This document shows, piece by piece, positions 1-12,484 of a DNA stretch of 64,000 bases. Positions within the stretch are counted from its first letter, which is position 1; each line of letters opens with the position of its first letter. This stretch comes from Escallonia rubra (Eukaryota > Streptophyta > Magnoliopsida > Escalloniales > Escalloniaceae), in NCBI GenBank assembly GCA_033065855.1, contig JAVXUO010000546.1:1-64000 (forward strand). The letters run 5' to 3'. The notes below the pieces were generated by a model. That model searched no databases. It was given only the letters and a program-made list of their open reading frames with translations, and was not told the DNA's origin. Position numbers and translations under genes: made by a program.

Positions 1-843
1 CCGGACTACCCGTTTTTTTTAATATATAACACATAGGGTTTTCATTTCTCTTCTCATCTTCTCCATTTTCATAAGCGCCGCTCCTCCGGTCCTCCCTCCC
101 TCTCTCACGTCCTCGTTCTCACGGCCACGACCTCGCTCTATCTCGGTGTATCTCATTCTCACCCACCACCGTCAGATGCGCCGGCGGCCACGCGACTCCA
201 TATCAACTCGAACTCAATGGTGCCCCTTTGTCCCTCTCACGCTCCGCCGCCAGATCCGCCTCATATCACTACAGATCCACCACAGCTGCGCCGGCAATCT
301 CTGATCAGGAAAGAGAGCTAGTACAGGACCTCCGATCGTGGTCTCCGATCGGCTCTGAGACTGGTGACTCTGTAGCTGGAGCAGTGAACCAAATTTTTGT
401 TTAGATGTACTTGTTTTATTTTTATTTGTGTTAAGTTCTTGTTTAGATTTAGGAATGTATCTCTAGGTAATTTTCTGGTTTTTGTTTTGAGATGTGTGTG
501 CTTCTTGAGATTTGGAGTTTGAGACGAGTTATTATGTTGGATTGAAGAATAACATGATTATTGAAGTGATAATTGTGAAATTACATTAGAATGTGATGTG
601 ATAATTGTAGTAATAAAAGAAGGGGATAAAAATTACTCTAAGAAAACACATGAATATTTATTAATAAAAAAATTCAAAAATTTAATAATTTACCCGCGGA
701 TAATACCCGACCCGCCAGGGTAGGGTACGGGCATTAAAAAATACTACCCGTAAAAATTCGGGTAATTTTTACCCGACCCATTTTTAATTGTACCCGATCG
801 AATTTTACCCGTATCCGACGGGTTTACCCGTTTGTCAGGTCTA
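1..843. mobile_element. hAT-like non-autonomous element, right portion
   Basis: The segment ends with several ACCCG-rich blocks and a terminus that reads TAGACCTGACAAACGGG on the reverse strand. This nearly matches the terminus of the element at 8710-9742 (TAGACTTGGCAAACGGG), and both carry a similar CT-rich, GC-richer inner part. The left end lies outside the window, so the target-site duplication cannot be tested. No transposase coding is visible. hAT is inferred from the terminal sequence style and from the 8 bp flank similarity seen in the related copy. Confidence 0.6.
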
Positions 844-1008
844 CCGTAAATGTATATATATTTTACCAATTAATAGATTAGATTTTTTAGATCGATAGAA
901 ATAGGAGTAGCTATATCTTGACGGGAGAACAAAATCAGGGACGAACCGACGATCGGCCTTATTCATCTCATCATTCTCCCTCTCTCTCTGCGGTCAGCTT
1001 AATCAATC
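844..1008 (+). promoter_or_regulatory. Short promoter/leader region of the RRM gene
   Basis: Only 165 bp separate the hAT-like terminus from the RRM start codon. The last 50 bp are CT-rich (TCTCATCATTCTCCCTCTC), which is typical of a plant 5' leader. No clear TATA box is present. Most of the upstream promoter must therefore lie in, or have been displaced by, the hAT-like element. Confidence 0.4.
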
Positions 1009-4000
1009 ATGCCTTCCAACACTACTGCCACTGTTTATGTCGGTAAGTTTTCCTTTCAGATTAGGGCTATTTTGATCTGTCCAACTTACTACCTGTTATT
1101 AGCTTGTTCCTGATATCAGACTTTCCAATCAATTAAGCTTAATCGCATCTGTTTTGAATCAGTACAAGGCCGGCATATCTTGCTTTCCATTCATCTTTGA
1201 TAGCTTCTTTTTGGGTTCTTGTTCTTTAAAGATTTCAATGCGTGTGTTCTTGCACTGGCCGGAAATTCATGTAAATATCTGTGAATTTCTGCTATCAAAA
1301 ATTACTAACTCATGCGAGTTTAACTTCTTACCTGTACTCATCAATCTGGTAAGTTTCCGTGTAGCGCCTTATCTTTTCCCATTATAGATGTTGGTGACAT
1401 AGACAAGGATACAACAGAGAAATATCTACTCCAGGAAGGGTAGTTGTTTTGCAAACATAGCGGAATAAGTAAGTAAGGAGTTAGTGAAATTGCATAGCCT
1501 TTTTGGTGTTTTAGTCAGAAACTACATCGTTGAGTGTGACTGTCATGGGGAGACCAATATTTGATACCAAGAAGTGGGAAACATCACCAACTTTGGAGTC
1601 TCAAGCACGCACGCACGCACGCACGCCTCTCGAAAGGCTTCATTATTTGCATGCATGTGTGTACTTGCATGGACATAAAGCATGTGGAATTATAGCATGT
1701 TGACTAGAATAATGTAATTCTACCTGCATTCGAGTGCTTAGATATGGCTACTTCCCGTCAATAATACTATGAAAAGTAACCTATCCGCGTTGGAAAATTT
1801 ATGTGTGTTATAGTTGTATGAAAGCTTATATTTGTGACCTGAAAGGTCTCTTTGATATATATGTTAAATGCTCCTGTATTCGGTTACCCTTGGACTGTCA
1901 GTTCTTATCCATTCTGCGCGAATGCTATGTAAAGATGCTGCAGGATCATGGGACCCTTTTCTATCAGATAGGAAGGGCTGTAGTTCAAATTTTACTTTTA
2001 CGTAGCTGCCCATGAATCCTATATCCGTCTTTATGAAGAAGAAGTTATGTAACAAAGGGGATTTAATGTGCTTTAGTCTACTCCTGGATGTTGGTTTAGA
2101 TATGGGGAGGAACAAAGCTGGCATGTTGAGTCTAGTTACTAGTACAGGAGTCTCCCAGACCACTTAATAGTGCTGGGTTTTCAATTCAAGCTTCATCAGC
2201 TGTCCGTGTCGCAATTCATTCGGTAAATTACGTGTCCGATGCACGGGGAACTACCTTAGGTCCCCCAAACTGACTCACTCGTAGCAACTTTCGGCTGCCC
2301 AACGACCTATGACGCTAGTCACTGCTCCCATTGGGGCTAGCAAGCAAGCAACCAACTTCGAGTAGTTCCCCTGGCTACACCCGTGCCAATAGTGACTGTT
2401 TTTACTCCTTTTTTCAGGACTTTGCCTTACATTCATTTCAAATTTACTGAAATGAATTGGCATTGTTATTAGTGGCTTGACCTTGGACAGCCATGGCTTG
2501 GTTGAGATACGTAATGAGTGGAAGTTGAACCTGTGAGAGAATCGAATCATGCTATCAGTATGATGGTGTTGGTTCAGATAAAAAGGTTAAGGAAATAAGG
2601 CTACTTCAGAGGGAATTCTAGCAAATGGCATCGAGTTTTCGTCCAATAGACTCCTCGTAGTGACCATCCTTCAAATATAGGGAGGTGGCTTCAAGATATA
2701 GTGGCTTCAAGCTACACCATGTTGCCACCCACCTAAAGACTCCACCTCAATGGAACCACTTGCATAAGAAGAAACTCTCTGGAACGAAAGCATTGGGTCG
2801 AACTCTTCTTGGGTGTCTAGGTAAAAGCTAATAACAAGACTTACATCTTTGGAAAAGAGAAAGGGGAAGAGGACCCTAGCAAAGACCACTTTGAATGAGC
2901 TGGTTTAACTGGTGGTGCAAAAGGAGAAATAAAGCCTTGGTGATGTAGGAGAGACCTTAATAAGGGGTATTTGAAGCTGTCCTACGGTGACGGATGGTGT
3001 GCTAGGGCTTAGGTTAATAGGATTTTGAATTGAGAAGCTAGATTAGGGCTGAGGCACAACAAAGAGGGGTTTAATTGGCTGCTTTGGGACTGTTTAGGGT
3101 GCTGTGAACAGTCCCATGAACAGTACTTCTCTTGTACTTTTAAGTAGGAAGTCTCACCTAGAAGAGAATCAAATGTCTCGCATCTGGAGAGAAAAACAAA
3201 GCTGCTTCTGAAAATTATATTCATCAACTCTAATAATTCTGTTTGCATTGCATCCTAAATACACAAAAGGGAAAGACCTTTCGTACTAGGAAGAAGCTAA
3301 AAGATTGCTAAAAAGAAGACTACAAACTAAATACTAAGATGACTTAGAACATAGAGTAACCACTTAAACTAAAGACTAAAACTAATAACAAGTGGACTTG
3401 GACAATATAATAGCTACTAAAAGCTTCTGCCTTTCTCTGAAAATCTATGCTCTCTCTTTCTCTTTCGTTGTAAGAATACATACTGTAGCTTTTGGGTTCC
3501 GTTCCCTATCAATTGGTTTTATAATTGGAGAACAAAGCTTAAGCTTAAAAATCACATGGGTCCTTGCTATTGCCAATAGGTTGAGTTGAAAACACCGTCT
3601 AGTGACTAAGATTCCATCGGCATGGCCTTCTGCTAGTTAAGTAGCCGATATCTCATATCGATATTTCCATGCATTCAAAAGAACAAAAAGAGACCATAGT
3701 GGCCTGGCACGACGGTTATAAAGTGCTGGTATCATTCTATCTTACCTTTCGTCTATGAAGCATGGGCATTGCGTTTTGGCTGACGCACGAGCACCAGGTG
3801 TGGTTGGTTGAACACGGGGTGTGTGTCCATAATTTTTGTTCGTTTCAATTCCTTTGCTGAATTTTGGGGTGCGGCTATGGCACGGGAGGGACATGGTTGG
3901 GACATGCACTGGCTGTTTGAGGTCTCAATTCCAATTTGAGAAAAACAAATTCAGGGTCATATTAATGATTTTGTGACCTAGGGTTTCTAACAATTTGGAC

Positions 4001-7000
4001 TGAGGAGAGGCAAAGAAAAAGAAAAAAGTGGCGGCGACTGGAAGTCCGTGACGACGAGCATGTCTGGCTCTAGCAACGACGTCGACATTGAGTTATTTCT
4101 GAAGGAGAAGAAGAAATAAGAAATAAGAAAGAAGAAAGAAGAAAGAAGAAGGAGAAGAAGACGAAGAAGAAGAAGAGGAACGTACCTGGATGGGCTTGTC
4201 TTGGAAGAAGAAGGACAGACTTTGTCGTCTTGGAAGAAGAAGAAGAAGACAGCTCTCCTCTCGACGTTGTCGATGGGTTTATGTTACTGCGTGACTTTCA
4301 AACTTTCTATTCCTTTATTTGGTACCCACTTATTAACTTATTATCTAAACTATCCCCATAAAATTATAAAAAATACTACTACTACCCAAACTTATACAAA
4401 CATTATTATATTTAGCTATTTTATATCAATAATTCTAAAGCAGCCTACCAATTTATCAAATTTTCTCAATAATTTGGTTGGATGGATTAATTGTTACAAA
4501 TACAAATAACATATGTGTGTGTTTATATATATTATGTGTATATGTATATAGGGAGCTGATCCCTTATCTGCGTTAGCATCGTAAGTTAAGTTCCAAGTGC
4601 GATCTGCCCGTCTATAAGCGATTTGTGGACGGTCCAAAATTTTCTTTTTCTCATTTTACTAAAATTGTTCGCCCTATTATGGGTGAGACGTGACTTTTCA
4701 TATTTTTACCTCTCTAGTTACAACGGAAAAAAAGAAATATAATTCCCTCATTCGCCCCATAGCGGGACGAACTGTGGTAATTCTAAAATTGCTTCCTAAG
4801 TTTTCCTTTTTGTTGTTCTCTTTTTCTTCTTTCCTCCCACCCCCACCCTACATCTGAGCACCACTGCCAGCTAACAGCCTACACACACCCATCTGAGCAC
4901 CATTGCAACTTATGCTAAGTTGCCAGCGGTGGTAAGAAATCAGCTTTCAAATATATGCTTACAACTATATACACATTTAATTGATGTACAATTGCGTGTG
5001 TATATTCGGAAGATATATACTCCTACATAACTGACAACTTAGCTTAAATTGCCAGTGGTATCTGTAGCGTGGACGGGTTAGATTACGAGTTCTTTCAGCA
5101 AACTTTCACCTTCTGCTACATAATGTAGCGAATGGTGGAGTTTACGCCCATGTCCGCTACATGATGTAGCGGACGACGGGTAACCTTAAATGAAAGCCAA
5201 TCTGGCCTGTCCACCTGCGATGGACGGACGGGCATACAACACTTGCAAGTTAGCTCAAGTTGCCAGAACTAGCGGTGGATCACGTCCCATATGTATATAT
5301 GAGTATGTCTATCAATATACATACATATTTATATCTAATTTTATACATGTCCTATATACGTATATATGCCGTATCCCTGCCGCATCCTCTTTTTTTTTTT
5401 AGACGTACCCGCGTATCCGCACCAGTGTTGTATCCACACCTGCACCGGAGTCCGTGCTTCCCAGCCTTTGGTACAAAGAACGGATCTACAGGGAGGGAAG
5501 ATACTCTCCCCTAGTGCCCAAGTCATCGTTTTGTAGCACAAAGCAAGGCTGGAAGGATAGTCTTCCTAGGCCCAAGTCATTGAAAACACAATGTGTCTGA
5601 TAAGCAAGTAATTTTATATCTGATAAACAATAGGCCCAAGTCGCAAAAAATAGCATGCACAAAACTTTGATAGGTATTGCAACCTTCCTGACACTTGTGC
5701 ATGCTGAAATATGATTTTAGCGGACCTGTTTTTGGATGCTTTTAATGAATTTAAAGTACTACCTCTTCCTGTTAATAAATAATCTTTCAATCTAACTTAC
5801 TTTTTTGTGTTTTTTTTTTTAACACAGGTAATCTGGATGAGAGAGTAAGTGATAGGGTTTTGTATGATATTCTCATTCAGGCAGGTCGGGTGGTCCACTT
5901 GTATATTCCTCGAGACAAAGAAACTGAAAGACCAAAGGGTTACGCCTTTGCAGAATATGAAACGGAGGAGATTGCAGATTATGCTGTCAGGCTTTTCTCT
6001 GGCCTGGTGACTCTCTACAGTCGAACATTGAAATTTGCGGTGCGTTCTTGTTATTTGTGCATTGAACTAGTTGAAGTATATACAAGCATTTATTCTTGAT
6101 GGCATCTTGTTTCCTGTTAAAACAAATTAGTTAGAATAGGACTTTGAACTATTAATTGGCTTCTGCATCAGTAGTTATAGTATTACTTGTAAGATCATAG
6201 ACCATGGGATAGCTTTATGTATGTGTGTTGTTTAGATGCCTTTAGAGCCAGGGTTCAAATCCTCAACAAATATTGGCGTTGCTAGTCTGTTTCCAGTTAC
6301 ATTGTGGGACACCATTCTGTAGAGTGTTCCTGCCAATTTGCCTCAGTAGGGTCTGATGAATTATCTATTGAAACTATATATGGTGAAATGATATCACACT
6401 CTATGATTGGTAGTAGGCTGGAAATTGGTACTTTTTACTGTAAAGCCATCAAGGAGTCTTGATCATAGAGTCCGGGCCTAGTGTAATTTTTGAACAGAAT
6501 GTGTAATAACGCATGGTTGCACTCTTGGAAAACAGATTTCTGGACAAGACAAGCCCGGACTGAATACACCTACAGCAGACACACCCCCATTAAATTTAAA
6601 TTTCAAAGCAAGGGCTCACCCTGTACCATTTAACAACATGGAAGTTTCTCCATACTCTACGAGTTTATCGACATCGTGCAGGATGTCAGAACACCATTCA
6701 AATTATACCCCAGGTGATGTGTTCCCTGACCTTTCTCCTAATTTCTCATCCTAAAATGACTGTCGTCTTGCAAAGATTGTTTCATATATATATGTGTGTG
6801 TGTGTGTGCGTGTGTGCGCGTGTACGTTTCTGTGTAGAGGCTAAATACACACCCTTCTTATGCTTATCCACGGAAGTGTGACAATAGTTTTACCTGTGAC
6901 TCGGGTGTGACTGAAGGAGTAAAGAATTAGCATTTTTCTATGATTTGCACACATAATCACACACTCGCACGCCCGCGCGCGCACGCACACACACAACATA

Positions 7001-7250
7001 TATATACATATAGATTGATTTTGTAGTAGTTTCCTAAGTTTTTATCTTTCTTTAGTTCGGCCCCTGATGGGCGTAATAACCTCTCTTTTATCCAGTGCCA
7101 GTTCCCCCTGGTGTATTACACCAACCTAATGGGTATAGATCACATTATGACGGCAACAATTATGATTACAGCAGAAGAGTTTTTGGGGCAACATTGGGTA
7201 GTATCACGCGCTCTAGATCGAGCCGTTATGATTCTAGTAACCCTTATTGA
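1009..7250 (+). CDS. RRM RNA-binding protein, RBM7-like (4 exons)
   Basis: Four exons with GT-AG junctions: 1009-1042, 5828-6039, 6536-6713 and 7096-7250. They give one frame of 192 codons plus TGA. A single RRM occupies about residues 8-83. RNP2 is VYVGNL (9-14), split by intron 1, and RNP1 is KGYAFAEY (48-55). The sequence around [19 protein letters not shown] resembles RBM7 and the first RRM of SF3B4. From memory it is closest to the Arabidopsis At4g10110 type, regarded as the RBM7 subunit of the nuclear exosome targeting (NEXT) complex; that role is inference. The tail (about 84-192) is low in complexity, rich in Ser, Pro, Asn and Tyr, and ends in a short Arg-Ser stretch. Splice phases 1, 0 and 1 are consistent, and no break is seen. 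Intron 1 is unusually long (4785 bp). The start is the first ATG after the CT-rich leader. Confidence 0.88.
1043..4550 (+). other. Left part of RRM intron 1, no gene seen
   Basis: AT-rich non-coding DNA inside the 4.8 kb first intron. It contains a GCAC microsatellite at about 1605-1626 and a GAA-rich purine tract at about 4100-4250. Small open frames here have no recognisable domain. No complete transposon with paired ends was found in this part. Confidence 0.6.
4551..5288. mobile_element. MITE with degenerate TIRs in RRM intron 1
   Basis: The left end starts GGGAGCTGATCC and the right end read in reverse starts GGGACGTGATCC. Similarity continues inward for about 60 bp and includes GCCCGTC on both sides. 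Inside lie near-palindromes such as CTACATAATGTAGCG at about 5117. The flanks are TA-rich on both sides (tatgtatata and atatgtatatat). No coding is visible. The inner palindrome and terminal motifs recur in the element at 39655-39862, so the two belong to one broad family. Superfamily is uncertain; insertion in TA repeats recalls the Micron type. Confidence 0.6.
6784..7012. repeat. Paired TG and CA microsatellites in intron 3
   Basis: A (TA)n-(TG)n-(CG) tract at 6784-6824 and a (CG)-(CA)n-(TA)n tract at about 6948-7012 are inverted relative to each other, about 125 bp apart. Together they could form an imperfect hairpin in RRM intron 3. The alternating purine-pyrimidine runs are also of a type that can adopt Z-DNA. 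Confidence 0.7.
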
Positions 7251-8209
7251 TCATCTGGAGACCAGTGATAACAGAGCCTTAATTAGCTGTGCTAATTTGA
7301 CAACCTTAGAGGAAGTTATGCATTAATTTCTGTTACTTTTCGTATTAATAGGGATCACGGTGGGTTATGTTGATTATGTGGTGGGAGACTCATCAGATGT
7401 TGTACTTAATTTGCCCATGCAAGAGTTCTGTAATATTGTTTGTCTTTAGATAAGGATCTTTATGAAAAATAGTCTTAATATCTTTTATATCGTACTGTTT
7501 ACTTTGTGTGCACAAATCTTTTTCCTTGGCACTTCTTTAGACTCTCGCCGTGCATGAATAGGGTGCCACATTGTTAATAGCTTATGAATTACTATATCTT
7601 GTTAATTTGCTATTGTTGTTCCGTGTTATATAAATGTCATCATTTCCTTCTTATAAGAACCTGAAATCTTGGAGTCCATCCCTTCTGGAGCTTCAAGGGT
7701 AACAGGTAGCATCTTCTTTGAAGATCTACTTTAATTGTGTTATGGTTAGCGATTTAGAAGGGTTAGTGGGAGAGGTGGTTTGACCTGCGAGTGGCATTCG
7801 TCTTCCTCTAAATTCAATAGTGTTTTAAAATGCTGCCTTATTGCCTTAGTGAATTTATCAAAGCAATTAAAATTTGCATAGATGTTGAAGTACTATTACG
7901 GTAATATTTATCTCACAATTGATAATCTACATCGTGTATTTAGTTTAAACTGTTGATCCACTTCAGATGCCTGATTTAAAGGCTTCTGATGTAACTATAT
8001 TGGAAGTTTACTCTGTTAACTCACCATCTGCTAGGTTGAAGTTGCATCCTTTTAGTAGCAGCCTGGCTAGATTCGTTGATAATTGCTTCTGTAAATTATG
8101 TGATGTTCAATTGCTGTTAAGCTAATAATTCAATATTTTCTTAGAATTCATTTTATATAAACTAAGTTCATTCAGAAGGGAGATTCCCCATGAATTACAA
8201 CATTAGAAT
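7251..8209. other. Intergenic, 3' flank of RRM gene
   Basis: The first 200-300 bp is likely the 3' UTR of the RRM gene. The rest is AT-rich with no recognisable gene or paired repeat. Confidence 0.5.
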
Positions 8210-9940
8210 TACATCTAATGCATAACGATATAAGGATATTCCAAATTTTACATAGTTCTTAGCTTGTAAATGACTAGGTTCCTTATTGCTTGGAGATCAA
8301 TCTCAAACATTATCTGCTTCTTTTGAAAGATTCTTCTGTTCCTTTGAATCCAAACGGAGTAAATAGTCATACAAAGGACCGGCTACACAGTTTAGCTTGA
8401 AATATTGGCCCTTGATGGTCCAGCGCGAGTTGAAGTAATTCATCTTAGCGAATGGGGAAATAATTGAATAGTAATCTTTCAAGAGCCATCCTCAAATTTT
8501 CTGGACATGCTGTCACTGCCGAAACGGATGGTCTCAGACTTATTGCAGGCACAACATAATGAGCACTTGTTTCAACTGGGATATTCCATCTCCTTAACAT
8601 GTCCTTAGTAGGTACCCCGTTTTTCAACAGAAACCATATAATGAAAAACACCTAGGAATGTGACCACAACGCCAAACTCTTCTCCACCAGCTCACCTTGT
8701 GCTCCCGAGTAGACTTGGCAAACGGGTCAACCTGCCGGGTACGGCTAATACCAGGTCGGTTACAGTAAAACGGGTCTGAGTAAAAATTATTTGGATTTTT
8801 TCGGGTAGCCTTTACATACACTTGTACCCTTTCCGGGTAAACCTGCTAGTAAACCGGCAAATTTCATAATTTTTGTTCCTTTTTCTTTTACCAGATTAGT
8901 TATGACAGTTAACATGTTTATAAAATTTTTGTTTCTTTCTTCTGTATGACTAACATCTTGCTTATTGGTACTAGTATAAATTAGTGAATCAGTTTTAAAC
9001 CCATGAAAATAACAAAATCATACAACTACCAACCAAAATAACAAATACATACAAACTACAAATAACTAACAAAATCATTCATAACAATAGTACTAAACTA
9101 ACCTTAAACGAATATTGGGGTTGAACAAACTATATGGGGTTAAGGTGACAGACGAAGCGGAAGTGGCCGGTGGAAGTGTTGACATCGCTCGATGATGACG
9201 GCGTAGGTGATTATGGCAGTTGACGTTGACGGTGGCGCTGGAAACAGAGCTGTGGATCTGCATTGACGACGATAATGGTCTGCGCACTTTGATTGTGGTC
9301 TAAGGGAGAAAATGGATCGCGGAGGCGTAGATCTGCAGTGGACGGTGGAAAGAGACGGCAGAGGATGCGCGGATCTGCGATCTTGTGGACTATGGAGTAT
9401 TGGAGTGTGGAGGGTGGTGGTGACTGGTGAGCGGTGACAGTCGTGTGGGCTTAGTGTGGAGTGGATGGTCAGAGAGAGAGAGAGAGAGAAGAAGAAGAAG
9501 AAGAAGCAAGTGAGAATGAAGGCTTATAAACCCTAAATCCACTATATAGCACAATAGCTGGGTAAACCCAGGAAACCGTACTAGATCTAAACCAAATCGG
9601 AAACTTACGGGTCGGTCTGGGTATGGGTTTATTTTCATCAGGTCTCGTATATACATACCCGTACTTGGGTTTTTAAACGGGTACAGGTAGATCTGCGGGC
9701 TCCGGTAAACCAGCAGCTCTGGGTTAGATTTTGCTAGGTCTACCCATGAGTCCCCGTTACCTCCCAAGCATTAGCTATAGAAAATATACCACCTTGTGAA
9801 GGTAATATTTTGATATTGCGGTGGGATTTTGAGGAACCAGGGAAGCATGAACAGGTAATGACAGTCCCCCATACATTATTGATTGCATTATCTACCACAG
9901 TTGGCAACGTTGTAACTTTTATTTTCTTTGGTTTCAATTA
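8210..9940 (-). mobile_element. L1-type LINE ORF2 tail fragment, split by a hAT insertion
   Basis: On the reverse strand, 9937-9743 ends with FSIANAWEVTGTHG. After the hAT-like element at 8710-9742, the text resumes at 8709 with REHKVSWWRRVW, then a segment with IIWFLLKNGVPTKDMLRRW, then CCACNKSET, then YSVWIQRNRRIFQKK. This order (FS..AWE, WW..VW, LPTKD.L.RW, C..C, W..RN.R.F) is that of the zf-RVT region behind plant L1 reverse transcriptase. At least one frameshift is visible near 8550-8650 and there are several stops. Only the C-terminal part is preserved. Confidence 0.75.
8710..9742. mobile_element. hAT-like non-autonomous element inside a LINE
   Basis: The left end is TAGACTTGGCAAACGGG and the right end, reversed, is TAGACCTAGCAAAAT. 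The flanking 8-mers CTCCCGAG and CCCATGAG match at 5 of 8 positions, as expected for an old 8 bp hAT duplication. ACCCG/CGGGT blocks sit near both ends, and the inside holds GA and GAA microsatellites at about 9470-9505. No transposase is visible. LINE coding on the two sides is continuous in content, which supports these limits independently. Confidence 0.72.
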
Positions 9941-9942
9941 CT

Positions 9943-12484
9943 TGCCGATACAACATAAGCTAAAATATCTTGCTCTAGACATGGACTCAACATTAGCATG
10001 AAATTTCTTTCATTCGTGATGGTGGGATAACTTGGACACAACTTGGGAGAACTTTGTCTTTTATCTTTTTCGATACTGAAGCAATATTACAATGCTCCCT
10101 CGAGTTCTCTTTTCAGGAAACAAAGCAATCCATAGCAAACATGAGATCTTTTTGCTTGCAGCTCTCAAGTTCCCTTATCTTAATGCTTGACTGTAGGTGG
10201 AATCATGATGCGTTTAGCTGAATAACCCATTACATCTGGTTATTTTAACATGGACTTATTCCACGCTTATCTGTATGTGATGAATCGGTAATCTATTCAA
10301 ACTTTGAAGCTAGCTTCTCATATCTGCAATTCAGCCGGTTAGCATGGACAGTAATGACTGGTAGGTCCAAGCAGTGAACAGTAATGGGAGAAATCTGAGA
10401 GGGAGGTAGAGAGGAATGGGCAGTGGTGAAATGCTCATAGGGGTTCCACATCTGCCCACCGCGAATTGCGCTTCCGGCACTGCTGTGCTTCCGGCAACGG
10501 TGCTATGGCATGGTGATTGTTGGTGGATGGATCACTAGGTCGTCGGAGTAAATCAGGTGGACGCAGAAACGCGCTGTGGAATTATCAGCCGAAATGTATA
10601 TCCGGTCCTTAATTTGTGCCCAAACATGGAAAATGAACCAGCCGGATGATTCACATCCTATATGGACCTTTTATCCACACTATCATATGCAGCCTTTTAA
10701 GTATATGCTCCTTTTCCCTTTTTTGTGCCAACATAATTGGTACGTGAGTTGGGCTAAAAATCCTCGGGTTGATGAAGGTCCCAAGTGTTAGGTGGTTCGC
10801 CGATTCAAGTGGTAGTGAGTTGGGCTGGCAGTGCTTTTATCCTTCCGCCGGCAAAAGGACAGGTGAACTGTCACAACATCCTCTACGTGAAGCTGGATCT
10901 GATGATTTAAGTTGGGGTTGTGGTCTGCGACCAGATGGACAGTGATAGAATCCTTAGAAGAATGGGTTAATGACAGTGACCCCTCATGAGGTTTACGTTA
11001 ATTACACCCACTGACACGAGTTATAAAAAACTACCCCACCCACGTAAGTTTGAAAATGACCAAACTAGCCTTTCGTGTTCAATATAATCAATTGAAAAAA
11101 AGAAGAAAAATAACAGAAGAAATGGTTCCGCGGTTCTCTTCTAACCAACCAACCTCAGTTCCCTAGCACAATCATTATTCGTCCTCTTTAGTTGCAGCAA
11201 TTTCACCGTGATCTTTACACTACCATCTTGGCCATCACCCATTGGAATCTCTATCGTCCAAATCCAACCACCGCTCATAATGATGGGCGGAGACACCAAA
11301 GAATCAATCGGTGGTTTATATGGTCGATTAGTATGAGGATTCAAATTCGAGACCTTGAGGTTATTCTTCAAAGACTTTTGTCACTTCACGGGGTTGGATA
11401 TGCATATATGTACAACTTAATTCAGTGAAGTCCTCTACTTGTGGGCTCTACTTGTGGGGTAGACGAGAATTGTGATTGATGGGTTCGGTGGGCGGAAATG
11501 AGTGTTTTGTGGTGTTGGATACCAGATGTCGGTAGTTGCTTTTGGTTCGGGATTCTTGGTGGTGGTGGTGGTGGTGGTGGAGGATAAAGGGGGTGGGATT
11601 GTGCCAGTGTTGTGTCTGTTGTTTTGGTCGTTTTAAGACCTTAAGTTGCGGCCTTTGTTAGTCAGTGACATGGTGGCGGTGTTTGTGGGGAATTTTTGAG
11701 TGAGCATATAATGCTACACATGCATGTGATTTGATTGTTTTCTATTTAATTTGGGTTAATATCAGTTTAGTCCCTTGTAGTTTACCTGCTTTTTTAATTT
11801 AGTCCCCATATTATACTATGGTCCGTTATCAATTTAATCCCTCCATTAGCATTTTTGTTAAAAATTTGGGGGCATTTTTGTCCTAGCAGCCTTCTTTTAC
11901 CATCCAAGTCTCTTTCTCTCTCTCTTCGGATGCCGCCAACCCTCACCACCAAACCTACCACAACATCACCCAAAACATTGACCCAGCGATGGTGGCGATG
12001 GAAGAGGAGGTGGTGATTGTCGTCGAGCAGGGAGGAGATCGATGCCGGAATCGATGTCGCGGAGCTCTAGCGACCGTCTGATCTGTTGGATATGTTTCCA
12101 AGCGCTTTGTGTTACGTCAGTTACTGCATATGTCATGTTGTATTTGGAGAAATTTGGGAAGTTTGTGTAATGGGTGAGTTCTAATGGTTGTGATTATGCC
12201 ACATACCAAGTGGGAAAGAGTATTGCACTCTAGGTGTTTGACAAAATGCTTCAATCTACTCCACTCACATGTGCTGCCCAAATATCTGGGTTTTCTTTGT
12301 ATTTCTGCTTGAGTACTTGTTGTGCTTTGATGCTCAAGATTGAGGGGTTTTTGTTTGGGTCGTGTAGGGGAGATTTGAATTTTGGCGTGGTGGGTTTTGT
12401 TTGTGCTTTACTGGATTTGAAGGATATGCTGTTTTGAGCAATTGGGAGCTCTTTTTTAAGGAATTGGTCAAAAAATACAATTGA
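9943..12484. other. Intergenic, isolated repeat-like ends only
   Basis: No gene was recognised. Two segments look like transposon termini without a partner found: about 10959-11065 (GGGTTAATGACAGTGACCCC) and about 11752-11880 (TTAGTCCCTTGTAGTTT followed by TTTAGTCCCC). A short (GGT)n tract lies at about 11553-11583. Small open frames here carry no domain I know. Confidence 0.4.

Noticed and set aside
10959-11880. Possible complete MULE between GGGTTAATGACAG (10959) and TTAGTCCC (11760) motifs
   Set aside because: The two motifs are not inverted copies of each other; each looks like a single unpaired terminus.
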